Source: Papio anubis (lineage: Eukaryota; Chordata; Mammalia; Primates; Cercopithecidae). From it: 64,000 nt of DNA. Position numbers and translations under genes: made by a program. Where the stretch lies: contig NC_044986.1 of NCBI RefSeq assembly GCF_008728515.1, forward strand, positions 64,531,159 through 64,595,158, in the 5' to 3' direction. Shown here piece after piece: positions 32,732 to 42,086 of this stretch (positions are counted from its first letter, which is position 1; every line of letters starts with the position of its first letter). The notes under the pieces are model-generated. The model did no database searches, was not told the DNA's origin, and was given only the letters and a program-made list of their open reading frames with translations.

Positions 32732-33920
32732 ATCACGTTGGGGGAAATGGTCTATTACCGTATTATCAATGCTGTATTTTCAAAGTTATTAATGTGCTTA
32801 TGACATACGAAAAGCAGTGTAATAATTTGATTTCAATTATTTAAGTAGCTATCTTTTTAAGCCACTTTCCCTAGCCTTCACAGCAATTCACTGGAACAAA
32901 AAGAATGTTTATTTTCAAAAATTAGAGAAAAAATGTGTTTAGGTGCTTTCTTCCTTTTGAGTTTTCATTTGTTTACTTAGTATAATTATTAAGATTGAAT
33001 AGGTCTTTTGGTTGCCAGATTCACAAAGAACACTTAGGTGACTCAGAGAAACAAAAAAATATCAAGAATATAAACTGTGTAATTCAGCCTTGTCTTGAGA
33101 AACAATGTTGAAACATAGTAAAGGAGATCAGTGTTTTCTAAAGACAATAGATATATAATAGATCAGTGTTTTCTAAAGACCAAAGAATAAGCATTTCACA
33201 GTCTTACACAAACTTAGTGTTTAAAAGGTATTAACTACCTTAATTAGATGAGATTTAGTGGATTTTGTTACATTTTTTAGCTTATTTGCTTTTCATATAG
33301 GCAAAAGATTATGATAATCCAGTTTTTATGGTACTTTACAATGCCATTGGGGATATGTGAACAAATATCTTAACCAAATTTTCGTTTATGTGCCTTCCCT
33401 CCCCCGCAAGGGTGTAATCTCTTTCCATTTCTCTTTCTTTTTTTCTCTCAGGCTCTGCACGGAATTTTCCTCTCCTCTTCAACCTGATGGTGTAACACAT
33501 GATCACGTGTTCGTTGTCTTGTTTTCCTCTGGGTCGCATGGGTACTTCTATTTCCTTTTCCTTTTTCATCTTTTCTCTCATTATGGTCTCTAACAAGATC
33601 CTCTCCAGGGTCCCTCTGATCTCTGTGCTAACAGGAAAGCACTGGAATGATGGAAAGGAAGACAAAGAAAGTCCCAAAAGCAGCTGGGAGTCCTTGGTTC
33701 TAACCATCTCTATGGAAACAATTCCACAGAGATAGGTCTGGAAACAATTCTGTAGGGATCACTGGAGCAGTGGTGAGCCAGTCTCACCAAGCCTTATTTA
33801 CAGGATACAACTTGCAAATGGGAATAGTTGACAAGATTTTGTTGTGTTGTTGTTGTTGTTGTTTTAAGAGAAGTAGTAAAATAGGAAGCCAAATAAAATG
33901 TACATTTATGCCTATGTAGC
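32732..33920. other. Unique PBLD intron 1 with a short duplication
   Basis: GATCAGTGTTTTCTAAAGAC occurs at 33126 and 33161 (35-base tandem duplication). A 123-codon minus-strand open frame lies at 33707-33336. No known gene recognised. Confidence 0.5.
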
Positions 33921-34218
33921 GTTTTGTTTTTTGTTTTGAGACGGAGACTCGTTCTGTCACCCAGGCTGGAGTGCAGTGGCACGATCTCGGCTCACTGCAA
34001 CCTCTGCCCCACCAGGTTCAAGCAATTCTTGTGCCTCAGTCTCCCAAGTAGCTGAGATTATAGGCATGTGCCACCATGCCCAGCTAATTTTTGTACTTTT
34101 AGTAGAGACAGTTTCACTATGTTGGTCAGGTTGGTCTCAAACTCCTGATCTCACGTGATCCACCTGCCTCAGCCTCCCAAAGTGCTGGGATTACAGGCAT
34201 GAGCCACCACACCCAGCC
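33921..34218 (-). repeat. Alu (full)
   Basis: TTTTG head, GAGACGGAGACTCGTTCTGTC to GAGCCACCACACCCAGCC. TATGTAGYG-like flanks. Confidence 0.95.
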
Positions 34219-34860
34219 TATATAGTGTATTTTTTAACTCAAAACTTCCTACTGTAACAATAAAAAGGCAAAGGGAATGTGTAAACCAATTTCAAGTCCT
34301 TCCTGAGCATGCACATTGGCAAAGAGTGCCTAATCCAAAGAAATTATGGCAAGCAAGCAGCAGTTTGGTAGTGAAAAATCATTCATGTCATTAGAATGAT
34401 TTTCAGATTGTGACCCATAACCACACAAAATATGCGGCAGGAATGCCAAATTCAGTCAGGCAGTAAAACAAATTGAATTCAAGCAAGGAGTGAAGGAGAT
34501 TACAGAATTCCATCTACCAAATCAATTTGAAAGACCAAAAGGATAAAAATAGCCATGTAACTTGAACCCAGGAGGACCAAGGGAAGAACTCCATCAGAAT
34601 TGTGGGAGCTTAGAGTCTTATTAATACAGCAATTATTTTTTTAAAAGGAGGGAGAGGGGTTGGGACTCACAGTGTCAGTGATAATGGGACTATAAAGTTT
34701 CAGGCCTGTTCAAAAAGTCTCCAGCCAATAAGCTAGTAACCACAGGTCTCCTGAAATGGTAACTCCAGTGTTAATTAGGTGACATAACCTCAATTTTCCA
34801 AAAATGATGTCTGTTTCCTTAAGTTATAGATATTTGTAACCTCACGAAGGTTCATAGTGT
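34219..34860. other. Unique PBLD intron 1
   Basis: No exon or repeat recognised. Confidence 0.5.
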
Positions 34861-34869
34861 TTTAAGACC

Positions 34870-35095
34870 CTGGCCCTTGGGTAAAACCATATGGGCTCCA
34901 ATTCTAGCTCTACCACTCAACTGTGTGACCCTGGGCAACTATTTTCACTTCTCTAGGACTTAGGCACTTCATCTATAAAATGAAGATACTTATTTTTCAG
35001 GGTTGTAGGAGTACAGTGAGTAGGTTATGCTACACACTGTACTCAATTTGCTGACTCTTTACAACCCTGAAAAATAAATATGAGCCATTGTTATC
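34870..35095 (+). repeat. MIR containing a hairpin
   Basis: AACTGTGTGACCCTGGGCAA and CTTCATCTATAAAATGAAGA match the MIR core. The 3' part forms the inverted repeat 34990-35077. Confidence 0.75.
34990..35077. repeat. Two-step inverted repeat (28 bp of stem)
   Basis: TTATTTTTCAGGGTTGTA (34990-35007) is the exact reverse complement of 35060-35077. GAGTACAGTG (35009-35018) is the exact reverse complement of 35035-35044. A 16-base loop separates the inner arms, and a 15-base bulge lies on the right side. Confidence 0.9.
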
Positions 35096-35239
35096 ACAGC
35101 ATCCTTGTTTGGTTTTCCATCTCTTTTAATTGTGATAACACTGTCCTTTCTGCCTTCCACTCAGTACTTTTAGGGAGTGGGCCATTGTGGGTATGTGAGC
35201 ACCATGTTCTTACTGCCCCACACTCGTCTTAGGCAGGTT

Positions 35240-35483
35240 TGAGGATGAATTAAAGCCTTAAAATGTCTTACATCCTACACACTGCAGATCTCATGGGAGA
35301 AAAAATTATACATCCTCCTACGTTGCTAACACCTCTCACCCTACCTCCAACAGACTTCCCAATGTCTGTACCACAAAGTTCAAAGTCTTTTGGCCAGACA
35401 TTGAAGACTATCTACAATCTAGCTTCACCCACATTTCTAACATTACGCCATCTTCCTGACGCTTTGCACTGGAACTTGCACTG
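35240..35483 (+). repeat. L2 LINE fragment
   Basis: TCTGTACCACAAAGTTCAAA, GACTATCTACAATCTAGCTT and the following CCTGACGCTTTGCACTGG resemble L2. It continues after the Alu at 35724. Confidence 0.6.
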
Positions 35484-35709
35484 ATTTTTTTTGTGTGTGG
35501 GAGGGTGTGGGACGGAGTCTCGCTCGGTCACCAAGGCTGGAGTGCAGTGGTGCGATCTCGGCTCACTACAAGCTCCACCTCCTGGGTCCACTCCATTCTC
35601 CTGCCTCAGCCTCCTGAGTAGCTGAGACTACAGGTGCAAGCCACCTACGCTCGGCTAATTTTTTTTTTTTTTTTCAGTAGAGACAGGATTTCACCGTGTT
35701 AGCCAGGAT
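35484..35709 (-). repeat. Alu, 5' truncated, exact 14-base target duplication
   Basis: Starts T-rich with GGGACGGAGTCTCGCTCGGTC and ends at GTTAGCCAGGAT. GAACTTGCACTGAT at 35470-35483 and 35710-35723. Confidence 0.95.
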
Positions 35710-35766
35710 GAACTTGCACTGATCTCTTTCCCAGGCTTCCCCTTAACTCTTCGCGCAGAAATTCGG

Positions 35767-36066
35767 GTTTTGTTGTTGTTGTTGTTTTTCAGACAAGGTC
35801 GCCCAGGCTGGAGCGCACTAGTGCAATCACGACTCACTGCAGCCTCAACCTCCAGGGCACAAACCATCCTCTTGCCCAGCCTCCCGAGTAGCTGGGACTA
35901 CTGGGGAGCCCCATCTACTCCCGTGCGCTGCCATCACGCCCAGCTAATCTTTGTATTTTTTGTAGAGACAGCGACTCACTATGTTGCCCAGGCTGGTCTC
36001 CAACCCTTAGGCTCAAGCGATCCTCCCGCCTCGGCCTCTCAAAGGCGTGAGCCACCGCGGCCGGCC
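35767..36066 (-). repeat. Alu (old), last before the CpG island
   Basis: (GTT)n head, CAGACAAGGTCGCCCAGGC to GAGCCACCGCGGCCGGCC. Confidence 0.92.
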
Positions 36067-36824
36067 TTTTTTGGAACTTAAAAAAAAGGCCATAATGTGT
36101 CAAACCTTAGTGGCATGACTGCAAAACCAAAATGTACTTATTAGGTGTCACTTGGAAGCGCAATTTTCAACAATGCAAAACTATAGAAAACAACCCAACG
36201 TCGGCCTCCACAGGCTAATCAATCCCCGAGGCACTGACGGCGGGAGAGATGAAAACGCGAAGGCCAGAGGAGAAAGAGAGGAAGGATTTGCAGAGAGAAC
36301 GGAAACGTGGACAGGAATTCACCCAAGAAACCCGGGTCCCGCGCGGCGCACCGGGACGAAGCACGCTGGGGGACGGCCAGCAGCTCCGGGCCAGAAGGAG
36401 GCGGACACCCAGCCCGAGAGCCGAAATCGGCCTCGGTGGACGTTTTCATCTTCGCGGCCCAGAAACACTTCTATTTTTCACTGCACAATGCAAACATGGT
36501 GGACCAGAAAATCCGCCCCGCGTCTGCCGGCCGAACCACGTGGCGCCCTTTCCGCGCCGTCGATGCCGAGCAAGGGCGGGGCCCTCACGGAATTTGTTCA
36601 CGGTGGGGGCAGATCACTGGAGAACTTCTCCAGACCGCGACAGCACAGTTCCTTCTACACACTGGCAGAACTGTCATTGCCATCGCCCCGAGGCGGCAGA
36701 ATGGTATGCCCTGAAAACTGGATGGTTCTACCGTAAGCAAGACAGACTGCACACACGACAGCTCTTTACCTGGACCAGCCTCTGCTCTGTCTACCTCGCC
36801 CCCAACAGCTGGGCAGCCCACCAC

Positions 36825-36837
36825 CGCGCAGGCGCGC
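36825..36837. promoter_or_regulatory. NRF1-like site
   Basis: CGCGCAGGCGCGC closely matches the NRF1 consensus (GCGCA/GGCGC half-sites). It lies about 40 bases from the TCTCGCGAGA element, again between the two inferred first exons. Confidence 0.6.
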
Positions 36838-36874
36838 TTCGTGTTGCCAGCGCCAGGCGAACCCGACTTTCCCG

Positions 36875-36884
36875 TCTCGCGAGA
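36875..36884. promoter_or_regulatory. TCTCGCGAGA palindrome (BANP/ZBTB33-type element)
   Basis: An exact ten-base TCTCGCGAGA lies between the inferred PBLD donor (36770) and HNRNPH3 donor (37023). This element is known from TATA-less CpG-island promoters, often bidirectional, and is bound by BANP and reported for ZBTB33 (Kaiso). Its position fits a core element driving both genes. Confidence 0.75.
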
Positions 36885-36929
36885 GTGGGGCCGGCCGCCT
36901 TCGCAGTTCTCGCTCCGCCCCCCACTTCT

Positions 36930-37023
36930 TGCTCGCTCCCTCCCATCCCCCCAAGCCAGTTGCTGTGCTGCGCAGCTCCCTAAGCGGTTGTCACCGCTGG
37001 AGACGGTTGGGAGAACCGTTGTG
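36930..37023 (+). other. HNRNPH3: Inferred HNRNPH3 non-coding first exon
   Basis: A strong donor, TTGTG then GTGAGCG, lies at 37023/37024 on the plus strand in the CpG island, about 5 kb before the first coding exon. That spacing suits HNRNPH3 as I recall it. The start is not visible. A second possible donor (GTAGGT) lies near 37128. Confidence 0.5.
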
Positions 37024-37392
37024 GTGAGCGCTACACGAGGCAAACGACTTCTCCCTTCTCTCGACTGGACCCCGCGAGCAGCAGAGTCGGCGTAACTATC
37101 GCCTGAGAGGGTATCTGAAGTAAAAGGGGGTAGGTTGGGCTGGTGGTTTCGAGAGCGGAGTCGGGAGAAGGACGAAAGAGGCCGGGAGGGGCTGGGTTGG
37201 GGGGTAGTGCGGTGGTCGCCGCTCGGAGGCCGCCGCTTGGAAGCGGCGGGGCTGCGCCTCCCGGACCATCTCCCACTTCAAGGAGGGCGGCCTGCCGATG
37301 GGAGGACTTGCTCAGGTGGAACTCAGTGGACGACGCCGAGGCCCGAAGTAGGGGACATCCAGCATTTCCCCCTTTCCCTGCTGGCTTGGCCT

Positions 37393-37404
37393 CCGCCATT
37401 TTGG
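37393..37404 (-). promoter_or_regulatory. YY1-like site downstream of the HNRNPH3 start
   Basis: CCGCCATTTTGG is the complement of the YY1 core CAAAATGGCGG. It sits in the first few hundred bases of HNRNPH3 intron 1, where YY1 sites are common in CpG-island genes. Binding is not shown. Confidence 0.45.
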
Positions 37405-37870
37405 GTACAGTGGCGCGGCCACCTCGGCTTCCCGCCCTTCCCCGCTCTTTTTACTTTTTGTCTCCCAGCTTCCGAAAACTGATTTAGAAGGCCAGGGGAG
37501 GGGGTGGTCAAAGCTCCCTGGAAGGGATGAGGGTGGGTAGTGAAGCGAGCAGGGAAAGACCGGGCAGTTGGGTGGAGGGAGGATCGGGGTTGCCGGGCGC
37601 GCTCCCGATGGAAATGGCGCCGGATGGGCCTGGCCTCCCACCGCGGCCTCCCTTCCTCCGCAGTCTCGGCAGGGCTACCTGGGCTGACGGGACTGCGAGT
37701 GACTTCTGACGCAGATTCCCAAGATGAGAGAGGCTGGAGCTGGGGGAGGAAAGCCAATGGCGACGAAGGTGCTCAACTCTCAAATCCAGGACAAAGGAGG
37801 CAGACGGCCTCCTTTGTAATTCCGCCGCCCGGTGGCGAAGGGTTTTAAGCCAGGCTTGGCTGCTGGCGGG

Positions 37871-39340
37871 AGGGGGAAGGGGCGTACTCTCCCTAGCTCT
37901 CTGGTCTCTAGGGCAGCTAGATAAACGGAAGGTCTCCTGGGAGGAATAAAGGACGCTTAGCCGGCCCTTATATTCCAGATTTGGAACTTCGAAAAGAGTA
38001 CGTACTGATTTTCCAAAGGGTTTTTTTTTTTTTTTTTTCTTCATGTTTAAACGTTAATAAGGACTTCGGGGTTGTTTTTGTAAGCAGAAAAGTGGGAGAT
38101 TTATCAAATAGGAATGTGAAATGGGCATGTTTCAAGTAGGTCGTCTGGGCCCAGTGAACTGTGATTGTTGCTTTTTGAACTTTGGGGGTGGGGGTGGGTG
38201 ATGTAGCAATTGTTTTGCGTAGTTTGGCATCTATATTAGACTTTGTTTTTAAGTTTCACTTTTGGGAAACAGTTAAAACAACCCAGTGATGGTAGATGTG
38301 TATGTATTGGAATTGAGTTCCTTTCGATATTAAATCTTCCAAGAGTTGTATTTTGTGCATTTTTTTTTTTCTTGGCATTAAGGCTCTAGAAGTAAAATAC
38401 TTCAAAATACGGTTATGGCTTATTTTCTTTTGGTGTCTAGGCCTTTTTTTTTTTTTAATGTAGGAGTATAGTACACTGTAATCGTATTTTAAACAAGGGA
38501 ATAAGCCTATTAAACAGAAAAACAAATTGTAAACCCAGTCACGTGGTGGTGGTGTGATTCGGATGAGGGTCCTGAGAACTGGATCCGTAATTTTCATTGA
38601 AGACACAGTACAAAAGGGACGGGAAAGGCCTGAGAGTAAGAATTTCTGATAATTCATGTAAAACTTTTTAAGAATATTGTTACCTACTTTTCCAGCTCTA
38701 AAAACAAAAACTTACTATTGTTGAAGATGTTCAGTGATGCTTTGTCAAGATTGCCAAGGAAAAGTTTACAAAAATCTTACCTTGAAACAGTAGCTTTGAG
38801 TGGCCCTTTGAAAAGATAGTCCAGACTGTCCTATAAAGTTATATATGCTATAACAAATAGCTTTACTAATTGGATTGGACTACACACACACACCTTCCTC
38901 TTTTTTCTGTCCTCTTTTTCAGTTGTGCCATTATCTGGAAGTCCATCTTACTGCCTTTTTAAAATAATGTTATCTTTGATTTCGTTGTATTGGTAAACAA
39001 CTGACTAAATTGCAGTAGATAAAAACATGGTTCATAGTAAACTAACATTTTAGAGACCTTACCTCCTTAAGCTGTTAGGGGCGTGTCTAGTGTTTTTGTT
39101 TTTTTAAAGAGCAAGCCCATTGGGAAGGAATGATGTACATTTTCTGTTAAACTTAGATCATCAGCACTTTTTCCAAAAAATAAAATTCATTCTCATTTCT
39201 TGACCACTGGGCTGCCATTTAGAAAGTTATTTATTGATGCATAAAGTCGTTTATGCATTACTTTAGAAGATAGGCTGTGCCTCCGTGTTAAGAGGATTCT
39301 CTATTTCATTTGTTCTCTAGTGGATGTTTTTTCTTTAATG
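37871..39340 (+). other. HNRNPH3: HNRNPH3 intron 1, unique part
   Basis: No Alu between 36067 and 44598 despite the dense surroundings. Includes poly-T runs near 38021-38040 and 38441-38457. No exon recognised. Confidence 0.6.
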
Positions 39341-39344
39341 ACTT

Positions 39345-39615
39345 CGGTATATAATTCACATACCATAAACTTCACCAATTTTAAATGTACATTTTAGTGG
39401 ATTTTAGTACATTGACAGCGTTGTGTGACCGTCACTACAATTTAATTTTGTAACATTTTTGTCACTCCAAAAAGATACCAGTACCCTTTACTGGTCATTC
39501 CCCTTGCTGGCATTCTCCCTCCCGTCAAGCCTCAGACAATCATGAATACAAATGGAGTTATACAATATGTAGTCTTTTGTGACTGGCTTGTTTCACTTGG
39601 TGTAATGTTTAAAAA
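39345..39615 (-). repeat. L1M-type 3' fragment in HNRNPH3 intron 1
   Basis: GTATATAATTCACATACCAT, GTACATTTTAGTGGATTTTA and AATGGAGTTATACAATATGT with GGCTTGTTTCACTTGGTGTA are reverse-complement old L1. Confidence 0.75.
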
Positions 39616-41951
39616 ATTATATTTAAAGTCTCATAAAACTGAGCAAAGCCATCCTCGTATTTTAACTGTGGTATATTTTATTGGTACTAGCACCTAGAAT
39701 TCTTAAAGCAGAGTAGTGATTAGCCATGACATTGTTGCAAAGAAAGGTTGAGGTGGATTATCCTGAATAATTAGTAAAGTGTTTTAAGTGGTTTCTGACA
39801 GCTTTATTAGAGCAGATTGCTTCTTCCTGTGCCCTTAGAGTTTTTCTTGTTTTTGTTTTGTAGGTAGGATTTTTAGTTTTGAAGGGGTTGGTAGAGTGAG
39901 GCTCTCATTATTGTATGTGCTTTGCATACAGGGTCACCCTGTAAAATAGATTAAGTGTTCCGAATTTGGTTGGGTTTTACGCAATTAAAAGTTGTGTTAA
40001 CAGTTTAGTGTTTATTATAGATAACATCGATAACACTTTTTTGTTTTCATTGGGTCTTATCATTGGTACAGACCGATCCAAAAATCCAATTGGCTTGCTG
40101 GTAATTTTTTCTTGTGAATTGGTAAGATTTATGAGTAATTTTTTCTTTTTTTTTTTTTAAGCATTTGCTCCTTAAATGCAAACTACTAAGATCCTTTCAC
40201 AACAGATTAAGATTGAATTTGCAGAGTTCTTAAATTTTTCATGAAGCAGTGAGGGTAGATCTGTACCACTTTTTCCGTTCTGTGTAAATCACCCTTTATG
40301 GGAAACACTTATTTTTTAGGTTGGTGCTATTTAAAAAAAAAAAAAAACGGTAGGCGTTTTCAAAACATCTCTGAACTTTTTTTTTCAAACTGGGTTGGGG
40401 CCTCCTCCTCTCAGAGCTACTCTTCAGTATTACACTTTTAAAAGCCTTCGCTGACTTTGGGAAATAAAATTTTTAACAATTCTCAGTTCTCTTCGAGGTT
40501 TGAATTGTTTTCTGTCCTTTAAGGTTCACATATTTTGTGTATGGTATATCTTGTTGGCTTTTGCAGGGCCCCTTAAAATCCAGTAACAGTTGCCATCAGT
40601 AAATGCTTAACATGAGGCAGACCAAGCACTTGAATAGTGCAGTGAGGTATAGATACCACTGCTATAGTTTACAATTGAAGAGGCTCAGAGGTTAAATGGT
40701 TTAGGTAACCAGTGAACGGCAGAATAGGGATTCATACTATTTATTTGTGTGCATATTTTAAATGCATGAATTCTAGGGAAAAAAACTTTACCCTTTGCAG
40801 ATGCCACCCCTAAGAGTTGCACCAACAAATAGATGACATGAAATTAAGCATTAGTGAATGCTGTTGATACGAAATATGATCTTCAAACATAAAGGAATCA
40901 AATGAACAAATTGTTTTGTTTACAGGGGAGGAGGTGGTGAGGGAAAGGTTTGAAATACTCAGGTGAGTAGGATTCCTACAGCTGCATAGTGAAATTTGTA
41001 AGGTTCTGGTAAGTTTCTGCAGCTGAAGGACTTCTGCATTCGCCTCTTTTGTAAATACTATGTAATTTTAAACGGAAGGATGGTTGCCTCTGGGGAAGGG
41101 AACTGGGAACCGAAGTCATTTTGGAGGGGAAGGGGGGCTTCTAGATATACCTTTTATGCTTTATTAAAAAGTATATTACGTATTTTTTAAAGTTTGTGTT
41201 TAAATCTGTTTGATTAAAAAGTTGAGTAAACTGGTTTCTATACACTGTCCAGTGGCTTCAAAAACACAGGTACTGTTGGAAGGCATTCACTTTTGAGCAG
41301 CCTTTGACCTCAGTTTTAATCTAATTAATTCAGTCATTTTATAATCTTACTCTTGGTGAGTTTAAACTAGATTTGGCTAAAATAGAGGTGAGAGTGTTGG
41401 CCCTTCAAAGACAGTTTGATGTGTTCAAAATTGTAGTGCATTTAAAAGGGTTAGACTTAGGTGATATTTTTCCAACATGAGTCAGTACTCATTGCATTTT
41501 TTACTTAGGCTCTTGATGTTAGTGGATACTGGTATTACATGCAACTTCTGAATAAGTTTTAAAGAATTTGAATAATCAGGTGAATAAAAACCTGAAAAGT
41601 GGTGAATCAAAAGTTGAGAGATAAGGAAAGGCTAGAGTTGGCATTCAGGGGACACAGTCAAATAGTTTGAAGACTCTGGTAGTAGAATTATGCAAGTTTT
41701 CTTAAAATTAGGCAATACATAATATTGATACTAAGAAATTCAGTACTTTTCCGTAGGAGGGCTCAGGTCTCATTGCCTTTTCCCTACCCCAAAATATGAA
41801 AGGTGGTCTACAGTTTTGTCATGGCATTGTCACGGGAGTTGGCGCCATGTTACATTTCCTCTTGTGGCACCTCTGAGAGGTGTTTCTTCATTACCTCTTG
41901 ACAAGAGTATGTTTTGATTGACTGCTCTATGTGCTTGTTTATTTTTTATAG
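39616..41951 (+). other. HNRNPH3: HNRNPH3 intron 1, unique part
   Basis: Contains one MIR (40580-40745) and otherwise no recognised repeat or exon. Confidence 0.55.
40580..40745 (-). repeat. MIR
   Basis: GAAGAGGCTCAGAGGTTAAA and GGTAACCAGTGAACGGCAGA are the MIR core in reverse. Confidence 0.65.
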
Positions 41952-42086
41952 CATTTAAATCAAACGGTATTGAGATGGATTGGGTTATGAAACATAATGG
42001 TCCAAATGACGCTAGTGATGGGACAGTACGACTTCGTGGACTGCCATTTGGTTGCAGCAAAGAGGAAATAGTTCAGTTCTTTCAAG
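41952..42086 (+). CDS. HNRNPH3: HNRNPH3 coding exon 1 (ATG at 41975)
   Basis: Acceptor TTTTATAG at 41951, 23 bases of 5'UTR, then ATG GAT TGG GTT. It ends TTC TTT CAA G before GTACCT. It encodes the start of the first quasi-RRM, including RLRGLPFGC. Confidence 0.97.

Larger units (their letters stand above)
36770..36900 (-). other. PBLD: Inferred PBLD non-coding first exon
   Basis: On the minus strand a good donor, CCAG then GTAAAG, lies at 36770/36769 inside the CpG island. This is where a PBLD 5' exon should sit if the gene starts head to head with HNRNPH3. The upstream edge is a guess. No coding sequence is claimed; the open frames here are by-products of high GC. Confidence 0.45.
36220..37870. 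promoter_or_regulatory. CpG island, probable shared PBLD/HNRNPH3 bidirectional promoter
   Basis: GC-rich, CpG-dense sequence of about 1.6 kb stands out sharply from the AT-rich surroundings and has no Alu. It lies between the 5' end of PBLD (minus) and that of HNRNPH3 (plus). It contains an E-box CACGTG (36537-36542), an NRF1-like site, a TCTCGCGAGA palindrome, a YY1-like site and a CCAAT box near 37750. I see no TATA box, as expected for a housekeeping CpG promoter. Long open frames on both strands here reflect base composition. Confidence 0.85.

Noticed and set aside
36152..37043. Long open frames (up to 244 codons) on both strands in the CpG island
   Set aside because: GC-rich sequence has few stop codons. 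The frames overlap in several phases on both strands, cross the inferred exon 1 donors and match no protein I know.
37031..38044. More open frames of 100-178 codons in the second half of the island
   Set aside because: Same composition effect, with low-complexity Pro/Arg/Gly content and no matching splice structure.
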